Assembly (NCBI GenBank): GCA_947469885.1
Contig: CANIQT010000005.1
Span: forward strand, 62,001-126,000
From: Bacteroidota bacterium
GTDB taxonomy: Bacteria > Bacteroidota > Bacteroidia > 2-12-FULL-35-15
Direction: 5' to 3'
DNA length: 64,000 nt
The notes beneath the pieces were generated by a model. It was not told the DNA's origin. It made no database searches and was given only the letters and a program-made list of their open reading frames with translations. Below, piece by piece: positions 7,749 through 15,988 of the stretch (its first letter is position 1; each line of letters opens with the position of its first letter). The translations under genes and the position numbers were made by a program.

Positions 7749-10700
7749 TTTTTATAAATTTTACAGATGAATTTGTTTTTCCATCACTCACTTCCAGAAA
7801 ATACAAGCCCGAAGTTAAGGATTCCAAATCAATTATTGTCGTTTCATTTAGTATTTTTCCTTTGGCTATTACTTGCCCTAAATTATTATAGACCTTATAA
7901 GTTTCATTTACTGTTACTTTATTTACTTTAATTGTCAACGAAGAAGTGGCAGGATTAGGATAAACAAAAATATCATTTCCTATGCTTCCATTATTTTTAA
8001 TTCCCATCAGTTGAACGGGAGATAAATCAAACCTGGTAATAGTTCCATCTCCAAATCCGCCACCCAAATTTCCCTGGTAATAAACAGGCGGTCCACCTCC
8101 ATTATTCAGAGGTAAAAAATCAGCACTGTTACTTTCTCCTGCCAGGTGAAGCCAATTGTGCCCATTGTTTTCATCCAATGATAGGGTTACCCAACGTCCA
8201 TTCCCTACACTCTCTAAACTTGCACCACCTACTTCGGTCGACCAGTATAAGACATCATTACCTTCTTTTGTTGCCATAACAAAATAATCTCCGTTTCCAA
8301 AAGCACCGTGACTATATGTATTTGTAGGGTTTCCACCAACTGGTGTTGGAAAATTTGTACTTGCTGTTTTACCTGCAATATAAATAAAGCCAGATGCATC
8401 CTCCTGTATATCCCAGCCTTCATCATCTCCCGAACCACCAAAATAGGTCAAATGGCGAAGTTGATTAATATTATTATACACAGCAAAAAAAGCATCATAT
8501 CCCCCGCAATAACAAGGATAATCAGTATAAAAATAAGGAGAATATCCACTTTGTAAATCATACGTACTGGTTGTTCCCGTAATGTATATATTATTATTTT
8601 TAATTCGCACAGCCCTTATATCTGTAACCCCCGTACTTCCAATGTAAGAAGACCATTTTTTTACACCAGTATTACCAAAGCGTGTTATCACCCCATTTTG
8701 TTTTATTCCGTGTTGACCATAATTTGTTGATGCAGTGCCTCCTGAACCAGTAGACGTATTGGGATAATCACTTCCTAGCGAGCGACCTACTACATATAAA
8801 TCACCATTTGCATCAATATCAAGGTTATTTAATTCATCGTTTGGAGGGTCGCTGCTTGCCCAAGTACTTGAACCTACACAGGTAGCCCATGTACGTGCGC
8901 CATTTGCATCAAAGCGTATAATATAACCATCTGACATAAAGTCAGCTCCAGCTGTATTGTTCCAAGAATGACGCCATTGAGTACCACTTGATGGAAATAC
9001 AGGAGCATCAGATGAATTGGTTGAACCAACAACAAATAAATTTCCATTAGCATCAAACTTACATTTATTCATATAATCTATGCTATTGCCCGTAATACAA
9101 TATGTTCTCCAGGGTGATGTTATTCCATTCTGTGCAAGTTGAAAAATAAACCCATCACTTAACCATCCATAAGTTACATCATATGGACCAACAAAAGTTG
9201 GATTATTATAGGCACCTGCTTTTGGTTGCATTATTATTCCATTATTTGAATTTGTATTTCCCACACAATATAAATCATTATTGCCCAGTGGCGAAACATC
9301 AAAGCCAGTAAGGTCATCATCCCAATTACTGCCAATATAAGTGGACCAGTTTTGTTCACCACTCGGAAAATATTTACTAACAAAACCATCGTAATTAGTA
9401 AGAGAAGCTATACTAAATTGGAAGGCTGTAGTTACACCTGATGCTTGCGGAAAATTCGGAGATTTTGTTTTACCTACCACAAATAAATTACTATTACCAT
9501 CCGATTTTATGTCATTGATTTGGTCCCAACCACTACCACCAACATAAGTACTCCACGTTATATTATCAGTAGAAGTAGGCATAGCAGGAGGAGGATTGCC
9601 CACCTCAATCACCAACACCTTACTATTATCATAAGTAGTCACATCAAATTGGTAAGTATCCGTAGCAACTGCTGTCCAGTCGAAAATAGAATCGGTTAAG
9701 GTTATTATGCCACCTGTAGAATTTAATTGATACGCTTTTGGTGGTTGAAACGAAATACTGCCAATACTACTGTTTACAGTAAGTACATGGGTGGTGACAT
9801 TAATAGAAGTGGAGCTTGCCCCGTCATAAAACTCTTCTATTGCTCTTGGGTCGCCTCCCGGTTTTACAACAAAATAATATTTAAAACCTGCACCGTTGCT
9901 ATAATAAATTAAATCAATATTTGGATATAAATCAGGTGTAACCAATTGCTGATTGCCATGTATTTCAGTAATTCCACTTAAATCAGGAGTTGTAAAATAA
10001 CTCAAATAGCTTGGTTGTTCCTGCATTGGATATGTTTTTGTTTTTAAGGCATTATTAAAAAAAACATCAATCCTTTGCATTGTATCCACTAATAGAGCAG
10101 TAGTATCCACATGCGCGAATACAAAACTAAAACTATTTGCCTGAATGTACAAGGCAGGAGAAGTAATATTTGTATAATACACTTGTTCGGGTACTTCAAC
10201 AGGCACACTGTCGGCACTTACCAACTGCCCCCTGTTATGGTAATACAAAAAACTTGACGATGGTGCTTCCCCATGCAAATCATCAGGAGTCACAATCATT
10301 TTTTCGACATACTGAATGGTTCGGTAATCAAATTTTAAATCTGGTCTCAGGCATTGCCCCGTTACTTCCAGGTTTTCGTCAATATCAAACGCCATGCAGG
10401 TTGCAAAATCGTCTAGATGATTGTAACTATCACCATAAATGCTCCACATTTCGTTTCCTGCATTGTCGTATTTTATGGTGTAATAGTCCTGCCCGTTGAT
10501 AGCTGTTTTGGCATTACCGGTTACATATATTTGTCCATCGCTGTTTATAATCAATGCTGTGGCTTCGTCTGTTCCGTTCAGTGTGTCGTTAAAATGTGTT
10601 GTCCATTGCAACGTGCCACTGATGTTGTACTTTTGAGTGGTGTAGTTTTTTTGTTGAGTAGCCGAAGTAGTAAAACCTGTTACATACACATTGCCCGTAT

Positions 10701-11655
10701 CGTCCACAGCCAGACTTTTTGCCACATCGTCCAAACTATCATTGGTGTTGTAATGTTTTTCCCAAACTATGTTTAGCAAACTGTCTAATTTAATTACACA
10801 ATAATCATAACCATGATTGGTTATCTGAACACCACCTGCAATGTAAATATGTTTGGTAGCATCGGTGGCTACATCGTTTACCAAATCAACATGAGAGGTG
10901 CTGGTGCTTCCACTTACCGAAGCACAGCAGTATCCACCACCTGTTGAATATTCCAGGATGGCGCACTTATATGTTGTTGTTCCGGTTTGCACTCCGCCTG
11001 TAACCCTTACTTTATGTGCTGCATCCACTATTATATTGTATCCACCATCATTCAAATGTGACGAATAATCGTAAGTATGTGCCCATTTCTTGGTACCGCT
11101 GTTGTTATATTTAATAGTTACAAAATCGGTATTAGCACTGCCATTAAGTGTAAATCCGGTTACATACACATTTCCGCTGTCCAGTGCTATAGCAGCACCT
11201 CCATCCACAAGGCTATCATTGCTGTTCCAAACTTTTGTCCAAACCAAGTTTCCTGTTGCATCGTATTTTTGTGTCAACACATTTTCGGCAGAGGTGCACC
11301 CATTTGTTATTCCTGTAATATAAACGTTTCCTGTATCATCCAGCACCATTGCTGTTGCACCATCAGTTCCGCAACCTCCATCATATTGCTGTGTCCATTG
11401 CAATTCACCTTTGCTGTTGTATTTCACTACCAATACATCGTAATCACCATTTACGTTCACGGTTGCACCCGCCACAACCACGTCTCCGTTGTTAGGGTCA
11501 GTTTTCACGATGCTTTTGTAATAAAATCCTTGGGTACCATCAGTAGCTGTCCAGTTTTCGAACACATGAAGTTGTGCAGGAATCTGCGCTGTTAATTTAA
11601 AGCTCAAGCAAATCAATGCGAGCAATGTTGTAAAAAGTTGTAATTGTTTTTTCAT
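7741..11655 (-). CDS. Giant SBBP-repeat surface protein with T9SS sorting domain
   Basis: A 1304-residue exported protein with signal peptide MKKQLQLFTTLLALICLSFKLTA. Residues about 30-450 hold SBBP-type propeller repeats (YVTGFT, TIKYN, DDTGNVYVTG and similar). Residues about 470-690 form the domain often seen between SBBP blocks, opening with HNRGQLVSAD and including the PDLYPNIDLIYYS region. A second propeller block with VGKT/VGNT blades fills about 715-1210. The C-terminus, FVYPNPATSS through GLYFLEVSDGKT, is a T9SS type A sorting domain. It is a likely surface adhesin or scaffold; no catalytic motif is seen. It is first in a two-gene unit with the RCC1 protein. A (GTGCG)9 tract lies 226 bp upstream of its start. 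Confidence 0.88.
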   Translation of the reverse strand: MKKQLQLFTTLLALICLSFKLTAQIPAQLHVFENWTATDGTQGFYYKSIVKTDPNNGDVVVAGATVNVNGDYDVLVVKYNSKGELQWTQQYDGGCGTDGATAMVLDDTGNVYITGITNGCTSAENVLTQKYDATGNLVWTKVWNSNDSLVDGGAAIALDSGNVYVTGFTLNGSANTDFVTIKYNNSGTKKWAHTYDYSSHLNDGGYNIIVDAAHKVRVTGGVQTGTTTYKCAILEYSTGGGYCCASVSGSTSTSHVDLVNDVATDATKHIYIAGGVQITNHGYDYCVIKLDSLLNIVWEKHYNTNDSLDDVAKSLAVDDTGNVYVTGFTTSATQQKNYTTQKYNISGTLQWTTHFNDTLNGTDEATALIINSDGQIYVTGNAKTAINGQDYYTIKYDNAGNEMWSIYGDSYNHLDDFATCMAFDIDENLEVTGQCLRPDLKFDYRTIQYVEKMIVTPDDLHGEAPSSSFLYYHNRGQLVSADSVPVEVPEQVYYTNITSPALYIQANSFSFVFAHVDTTALLVDTMQRIDVFFNNALKTKTYPMQEQPSYLSYFTTPDLSGITEIHGNQQLVTPDLYPNIDLIYYSNGAGFKYYFVVKPGGDPRAIEEFYDGASSTSINVTTHVLTVNSSIGSISFQPPKAYQLNSTGGIITLTDSIFDWTAVATDTYQFDVTTYDNSKVLVIEVGNPPPAMPTSTDNITWSTYVGGSGWDQINDIKSDGNSNLFVVGKTKSPNFPQASGVTTAFQFSIASLTNYDGFVSKYFPSGEQNWSTYIGSNWDDDLTGFDVSPLGNNDLYCVGNTNSNNGIIMQPKAGAYNNPTFVGPYDVTYGWLSDGFIFQLAQNGITSPWRTYCITGNSIDYMNKCKFDANGNLFVVGSTNSSDAPVFPSSGTQWRHSWNNTAGADFMSDGYIIRFDANGARTWATCVGSSTWASSDPPNDELNNLDIDANGDLYVVGRSLGSDYPNTSTGSGGTASTNYGQHGIKQNGVITRFGNTGVKKWSSYIGSTGVTDIRAVRIKNNNIYITGTTSTYDLQSGYSPYFYTDYPCYCGGYDAFFAVYNNINQLRHLTYFGGSGDDEGWDIQEDASGFIYIAGKTASTNFPTPVGGNPTNTYSHGAFGNGDYFVMATKEGNDVLYWSTEVGGASLESVGNGRWVTLSLDENNGHNWLHLAGESNSADFLPLNNGGGPPVYYQGNLGGGFGDGTITRFDLSPVQLMGIKNNGSIGNDIFVYPNPATSSLTIKVNKVTVNETYKVYNNLGQVIAKGKILNETTIIDLESLTSGLYFLEVSDGKTNSSVKFIKNE

Positions 11656-11740
11656 TTGGGTTTTGTTTTTAGGTTAGGTTTTAAAAAATTAAGATTTGTT
11701 GATTTATTAAAAAAATTATTGGTACTTAGTTATTGGTGTA

Positions 11741-11801
11741 AGACACACCCCTAGCCCCTCTCAAGAGGGGAATCCCCCCTAACCCCTCTCGAGAAGGGAA
11801 T
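11741..11801 (+). repeat. Two tandem copies of the CCCCTCTC palindromic repeat
   Basis: The first copy (11741-11771) reads AGACACACCCCTAGCCCCTC and then completes a CCCCTCTC/GAGAGGGG-type palindrome. The second (11772-11801) reads CCCCCCTAACCCCTCTCGAG and then AAGGG. The first is strikingly like the copy inside the LuxE-like gene at 38661, which begins with the same AGACACACCCCT. Confidence 0.8.
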
Positions 11802-11836
11802 AAAAAAAGCCCAAACGCAAAATGCGAATGGACTTT
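11802..11836 (-). terminator. Imperfect hairpin with T run, minus strand
   Basis: On the minus strand AAAGTCCATTCGCA and TGCGTTTGGGCTTT can pair at 11 of 14 positions across a 3-base loop, followed by seven Ts. It could end a transcript coming from the array A region and the HTH gene at 12403-12879. Confidence 0.45.
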
Positions 11837-11880
11837 GAAAAAAATAAATATAGTTTACTATATGCTGCTTCTGCGCTTGT

Positions 11881-11926
11881 GTGCGGTGCGGTGCGGTGCG
11901 GTGCGGTGCGGTGCGGTGCGGTGCGG
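11881..11926. repeat. (GTGCG)9 pentanucleotide microsatellite
   Basis: Nine perfect GTGCG units lie in a region that is otherwise strongly AT-rich, 226 bp upstream of the 1304-residue surface protein. Perfect short-unit tracts are prone to slip in copy number. Since five is not a multiple of three, the tract could only act on promoter spacing or on an RNA, not as an in-frame coding repeat. Confidence 0.9.
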
Positions 11927-12132
11927 TAATTTAATAATTACATTAAATAATTGGAGAAAAACTATATTTAATAAGAGTGAAATCATTAGGAGTAAGTGTT
12001 AACTGATTGCGAAATTATAAGTTTTATTTTATAAAACATCTTTGCAAAGGATATTTAGTTATTAACACATTTTAACAATTGCCAAAATTCAACAAACCTA
12101 CCAAAACACCTTTGATTCTCAACCACCAACAA

Positions 12133-12279
12133 TTGACACCAAAGTTTGAATGTTTGCCACCAAAGTTTGGCACTTTGTCATGAAAGTTTGAAACATTGAA
12201 GCCAAAGTTTGAATGTTTGACACCAAAGTTTGGAACTTTGACATGAAAGTTTGAATGTTTGGCACCAAAGGACGTGTAA
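12133..12279. repeat. Array A: seven 21-bp tandem units (AAAGTT core)
   Basis: Seven contiguous units of exactly 21 bp, close to TTGACACCAAAGTTTGAATG plus T, with no spacers. The invariant part is CCAAAGTTTG or TGAAAGTTTG; the seventh unit keeps only CACCAAAG. Neighbouring units generate the inverted repeat CAAAGTTTGGAACTTTG. All reading frames on the plus strand contain stops, and the best minus frame also stops, so this array is not protein coding. It lies 123 bp past the stop of the HTH gene at 12403, as in loci B and C. Confidence 0.92.
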
Positions 12280-12402
12280 TGGTTTTTTGGGGAATTTTTT
12301 TAAACTATTCTTTAAATTATGATACAATTTGTAGATTCTTCCTTGTATATTAATAAAGAGGCACTCTATTTTTTTAATCTTAGAGGTGTGTATTGAATCG
12401 GG

Positions 12403-12879
12403 TTAGTGGGTTTTAACTTTCTGTAATTTTTTTTCCAGTGTTTTTATTTTTTCTTCCAGGTCACCAATATGCTTATTTTTCAATTTTGCTAACTCGTCTG
12501 TTTTTTCTAGTTCCGATTCGAGGTGTTTAATTAACTTTTCGGAAGATTGCACTTTGTATTTCAAAAACACGATGCTCTCCGTACTTTCGGCAGGTGATAG
12601 GTTTTCGGGGTTTTCGGATGTTGGTTGTGTAACTTCTGAACTAGAAACAAACATTGGCAATTCGCCCTGCTCTATGTATTTTCTGTTCACATTATAAATA
12701 TCTATAATTTTATCAATCAGTTTTCTCCCTGCATTCGATTTGTTATTCAAAATCATATTGATTGTTGGCTGACGGTAGCCCAATTTGTCTGAAAATTGGG
12801 ATTCGTTATCAACAATTTTATTTTTTAATAGGTTTTTGTAAACCTCCGAAACCCTTTTATTTATTGATTTTTTGTCCAT
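12403..12879 (-). CDS. Module A regulator: Cro/CI-like HTH with C-terminal coiled coil
   Basis: A 158-residue protein. Residues about 20-65 (ESQFSDKLGYRQPTINMILN) form a helix-turn-helix of the lambda-repressor type: the QFSDKLGY helix, a turn, then QPTINMILNNK. A Ser/Pro/Glu-rich linker follows (about 80-102), and residues about 105-155 form a charged coiled coil (KLIKHLESELEKTDELAKLK) that should dimerise it. It is transcribed divergently from the 223-residue module A gene across a 249-bp gap holding a perfect 14-bp palindrome, so self and neighbour repression is plausible. Array A begins 123 bp after its stop. It resembles a phage-type repressor, but no phage genes are present. Confidence 0.75.
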   Translation of the reverse strand: MDKKSINKRVSEVYKNLLKNKIVDNESQFSDKLGYRQPTINMILNNKSNAGRKLIDKIIDIYNVNRKYIEQGELPMFVSSSEVTQPTSENPENLSPAESTESIVFLKYKVQSSEKLIKHLESELEKTDELAKLKNKHIGDLEEKIKTLEKKLQKVKTH

Positions 12880-12925
12880 TCATACACATGAATTTTAAAT
12901 TGTTAATAAATATTTATTAAATTTT

Positions 12926-12958
12926 TATATTCGAATATAGATTTTTATTCTACTTTTG
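12926..12958 (+). promoter_or_regulatory. Palindromic operator candidate plus -7 box for the module A gene
   Basis: TATATTCGAATATA at 12926-12939 is a perfect 14-bp palindrome. It sits 11 bp upstream of TACTTTTG (12951-12958), a good Bacteroidota -7 box facing the 223-residue gene, so it covers the expected -33 region. The divergently encoded HTH protein is the obvious candidate to bind it. The leader to the ATG at 13129 would be about 165 nt. Confidence 0.5.
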
Positions 12959-13128
12959 TCCCGATAAATGGTTGATATCTCGGAATGAATTGCAAAGTAA
13001 CCAAAAAAAAAACAATAAACCAAAAGAAACGTTTGTCATTAAAAACAGAACTTCATCATAGAAAAAAATAAAAATCTAAATAAAATCTATAAATAAAATC
13101 AACATAAATAATTACTAAACCAAAAGCC

Positions 13129-13800
13129 ATGATTAACTATTCCAAAACCATCGTATTTTACAACATCTATCTTACATTAATGATTCCTTATGCTATTGTG
13201 GCTGCAACCGCCACTCGGCTTGGATTAACAGCACAACAGGTTACCGATTTAACAGCGTTTCAAACCGCATGGGGTCCAACAATGCTGGCTTATTTATCTC
13301 CCCTTACTTACGGGCGATTGACAACGGCACAAATAAATGCACTTTATCGTGCTGTTAAATTATATTGTGACGGATTGAAACAACAGTTGAAAAACAATCC
13401 CGCGCTAACGCTTACAGAAGCGGATTACATTTATTTTGACATTCATAAAGATGTGGCACCAAGGGCTCATATTCCTGCTCCTACAGCCGAAGCTAGTGTG
13501 GTTTTAAAAGCGGCAAATCATCTTAACAATGAATATAGAGTTTCGGATATTGCTAACCCTACAAAAGCAGGAAAACCTAAAGATGTTAAAAAAGTAATTG
13601 TTTTTTTGGTTGTGTTTTCGGCATCGGCAACTCCGCCAACTCATGACGACATGAGAGAAGAAATGGAAGTAGGTTCAATGAATTTTGATATTCCATTTAC
13701 CGAAGACCAAATTGGTAAAATTGCTTATGTGTGTGTATGTTTCGCTAACGATAGCGGTCGTGGAAATATGTCTCCGATTATTGCAAGCCCGATAATATAA
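13129..13800 (+). CDS. Module A protein, 223 residues, Fn3-like C-terminus, unknown function
   Basis: I cannot name a function. The N-terminal half is helical: LGLTAQQVTDLTAFQTAWGP, then YRAVKLYCDGLKQQLKNNPALTLTEADYI and a DIHKDVAPRAHIPAPTAEA turn. The C-terminal half reads as a small beta domain and ends YVCVCFANDSGRGNMSPIIAS, like the last strands of a fibronectin-III-like fold (the usual form is N-x-x-G-x-x-G-P-W-S). From memory, proteins with this layout recur in Bacteroidota genomes as uncharacterised entries. The gene has an operator-like promoter upstream and an intrinsic terminator 26 bp after its stop. No signal peptide is convincing: the hydrophobic start is short, and Met17 (MIPYAIVAA) is an alternative start. 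Confidence 0.75.
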   Translation: MINYSKTIVFYNIYLTLMIPYAIVAATATRLGLTAQQVTDLTAFQTAWGPTMLAYLSPLTYGRLTTAQINALYRAVKLYCDGLKQQLKNNPALTLTEADYIYFDIHKDVAPRAHIPAPTAEASVVLKAANHLNNEYRVSDIANPTKAGKPKDVKKVIVFLVVFSASATPPTHDDMREEMEVGSMNFDIPFTEDQIGKIAYVCVCFANDSGRGNMSPIIASPII

Positions 13801-13826
13801 GGGAGAATTAAGAACCAAGAGTCGAG

Positions 13827-13856
13827 AAAAGCTTCGTAGAAATACGGAGCTTTTTT
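13827..13856 (+). terminator. Intrinsic terminator of module A (shared type with module B)
   Basis: The stem AAAAGCTTCGTA / TACGGAGCTTTT closes a GAAA tetraloop and is followed by a T run. The module B terminator (35852-35881) is identical at 27 of 30 positions. One of the differences is a compensated pair: T-A here, C-G there. Confidence 0.9.
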
Positions 13857-13903
13857 TATTTCATCATCAACTTAAAATCAATAACAACTATAACAGAATA
13901 ATG

Positions 13904-13911
13904 TAACTTTG
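13904..13911 (+). promoter_or_regulatory. -7 box of the SLC13 transporter gene
   Basis: TAACTTTG matches TAnnTTTG and lies 11 bp before the ATG of the transporter gene, giving a very short leader. Confidence 0.5.
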
Positions 13912-13922
13912 GCAGATAAATT

Positions 13923-15359
13923 ATGCGTAACCTATTTGCCATTATTTCAGGACCCATTGCAGGCGGCATTGCCTGGTACACGTTATACATCAACGGGCAA
14001 GCCCCTTCCATTTGCAACATGGCTTTTATTACCGTATGGATGGCGGTTTGGTGGATTACCGAAGCAGTTGAAATTGGTGTCACCTCCTTGCTTCCCTTTA
14101 TCCTCATGCCATTGCTGCACATTATGAAAGCCGAAGATGTGGCAGCACATTACATGGAACAAACCATTTTTCTTTTTATTGGAGGATTTTTTATTGCTTT
14201 CGCGATGGAAAAATGGGACATACATCACCGCCTGGCTTACCGCATGATACTGCTCACCGGCAATTCTCCCGCCCGAGTGCTGGCTGGCATTATGCTTACG
14301 GCTTATCTTATTTCCATGTGGATTTCCAACACCGCCACCACACTTATGCTGGTGGCTGCTGTAGCGGCAATTGTTAATCACAAAGAACTTTTTACCGACC
14401 ACAAGCGCGAACACATTGGTGCTGCTTTTCTCATCGGCTTGGCCTATAGTGCCACCATTGGCGGAATGAGCACCCCTGTGGGCACCCCCACCAACATGAT
14501 TTTTACAGGTTATTGGGAAACCCATTATCTGCTTCGCGAGCCCATCACTTTTTTACGGTGGTGCGCCTTCGGGGTTCCTATTTCGTTGCTGTTGCTACTG
14601 GTTGGTTTTTTTATTCTCAAAAAGATGTTCCGTATCAAAAATACTTTTTCCGATAAATCATTTATCCAAAGTAAATACAAAGAGCTCGGTCCTATTACCA
14701 GAGAGCAAAAAACAGTGCTCCTTCTTTTTGCAATTACCATCGTACTTTGGTTCACCCGCACCCGGTTCAGCATTGGCTCATTAGCTATTGGAGGCTGGGA
14801 AGCATGGTTTCCGAAAGGATATATTAAAGATAGCACAGTGGCAATAGTCACCGCAGTATGCCTTTTTGTTTTTCCCTCGCGGAAAAAAGGAAAATTTATT
14901 TTGGAATGGGCGGATGTAAAAAAACTTCCGTTCAATATTCTTTTGTTATTTGGCGGAGGCTTTGCACTAGCAAGTGGTATAGAGAGTTCCGGCTTGGGCA
15001 CATATCTTGCTTCTCAATTAGAGTTCTTTAAAAATTATCCCTTGTGGATGCTCATTGCCGCACTGTCACTGCTCATCACACTGCTCAGCGAAATTGCATC
15101 CAACGTAGCCACCATCACCCTTATGCTTCCCATCCTTGGATCGCTTGCCACTGCAATAGGGGTTGACCCGTTGAGGCTTATGGTTCCAGCCACATTTGCT
15201 GCTTCATTTGGTTTTATGCTGGTGATAGCCACAGCTCCCAACACCATAGTATTTGCCGCTGGCAATTTTAAAAGCAAACAACTTTTCCGTGCCGGACTCT
15301 GGATGAACCTTGCTGGAATTACCTTGCTTACCCTTGCTATGACCTTGTTTGAATTTTGA
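13923..15359 (+). CDS. SLC13/DASS family anion:sodium symporter
   Basis: A 478-residue inner-membrane protein with about 11-12 hydrophobic helices. The two SNT-type signatures of the divalent anion:sodium symporter family are visible: SNTATTLMLVAAVAAIV (about residue 135) and SEIASNVATITLMLPILG (about 390), followed by the FAASFGFMLVIATAPNTIVF segment of the family. It should import di- or tricarboxylates, or sulfate, with sodium. Which anion cannot be told. It stands alone, with its own promoter box and no obvious co-transcribed partner. Confidence 0.9.
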   Translation: MRNLFAIISGPIAGGIAWYTLYINGQAPSICNMAFITVWMAVWWITEAVEIGVTSLLPFILMPLLHIMKAEDVAAHYMEQTIFLFIGGFFIAFAMEKWDIHHRLAYRMILLTGNSPARVLAGIMLTAYLISMWISNTATTLMLVAAVAAIVNHKELFTDHKREHIGAAFLIGLAYSATIGGMSTPVGTPTNMIFTGYWETHYLLREPITFLRWCAFGVPISLLLLLVGFFILKKMFRIKNTFSDKSFIQSKYKELGPITREQKTVLLLFAITIVLWFTRTRFSIGSLAIGGWEAWFPKGYIKDSTVAIVTAVCLFVFPSRKKGKFILEWADVKKLPFNILLLFGGGFALASGIESSGLGTYLASQLEFFKNYPLWMLIAALSLLITLLSEIASNVATITLMLPILGSLATAIGVDPLRLMVPATFAASFGFMLVIATAPNTIVFAAGNFKSKQLFRAGLWMNLAGITLLTLAMTLFEF

Positions 15360-15444
15360 TATAGCAGAAAATGTGATTAACTGAAAAAGTCCAAAGTTAC
15401 ATCGCTAACTTTCGACTTTCGACTTTTTTACTTTGTACTAATCT

Positions 15445-15819
15445 TTATTTCCCAACTCCTTTACTCAGTATTTCCCCTTGATGGTTTTGTTCCTCCAATG
15501 TCCATCCATCCGTCACGGTAGCTTCAAGCCACACCCTGCCCGACTTTCTAAATATCTGTACTGATAAACCATACACATCATTAAAATTATGTTCCAGATT
15601 TGAAACCGTCATTTGAGGAGTAATGGTAATAGTACCTGCATTGTGTATTGTCCTACATTCGTTAAGCGTTATGTTGTTTTGCTGAATTAATTTTTTGCCT
15701 GCTGCTCCAGCTTGTTTGTGGGGCTTTGAGTAGAATTCGATTTTAAGAAAGGGAAACAGGTGGGTAAATTCTTCCTGTATGGCAAAAATCTTTCGCTTGT
15801 CGTTAAGTATTATTTTCAT
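15445..15819 (-). CDS. Conserved small Bacteroidota protein of unknown function
   Basis: A 124-residue soluble protein without signal peptide or membrane helix. It starts MKIILNDKRKIFAIQEEF and contains GECRTIHNAG-type (here NECRTIHNAGTITITP) and VQIFRKSGRVWLEAT segments before an acidic, Gln-rich end (TDGWTLEEQNHQGE). I remember close relatives widely in Bacteroidota with no assigned role. The mix of alternating strands suggests a compact alpha/beta fold. It stands alone between the transporter and the two-component genes. Confidence 0.75.
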   Translation of the reverse strand: MKIILNDKRKIFAIQEEFTHLFPFLKIEFYSKPHKQAGAAGKKLIQQNNITLNECRTIHNAGTITITPQMTVSNLEHNFNDVYGLSVQIFRKSGRVWLEATVTDGWTLEEQNHQGEILSKGVGK

Positions 15820-15940
15820 CTATGGTTGTTATTAAAAATACTCGGCAAAATTAGACTATAACAACAAAGGAAAATATGACTAATATCAGAACCCGATATG
15901 ATATTTATCAGTTAAAGACATTTACAAAGCATTTTAGGAA

Positions 15941-15987
15941 TTGCCTCCCATATACTTATTTCAAGAAGAGGAGGTGGGGGTGAGTAA
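15941..15987 (-). repeat. Degenerate copy of the CCTCC/GGAGG palindromic repeat
   Basis: On the minus strand it reads TTACTCACCCCCACCTCCTC, then a loop, then GGGAGGC. The ACTCACCCCCACC prefix is the same kind as in the copy at 19449. It overlaps the end of the gap before the stop of the response-regulator gene. Confidence 0.55.
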
Positions 15988-15988
15988 T

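Noticed and set aside
10170-11595. Plus-strand ORFs (109, 119 and 172 residues) inside the SBBP protein gene
   Set aside because: Antisense shadows of a repetitive coding region; cysteine- and serine-rich chance frames.
12403-13800. Module A as a prophage or integrative element
   Set aside because: Only the repressor-like HTH recalls a phage. No integrase, terminase, structural or lysis gene and no att-like repeat is seen.
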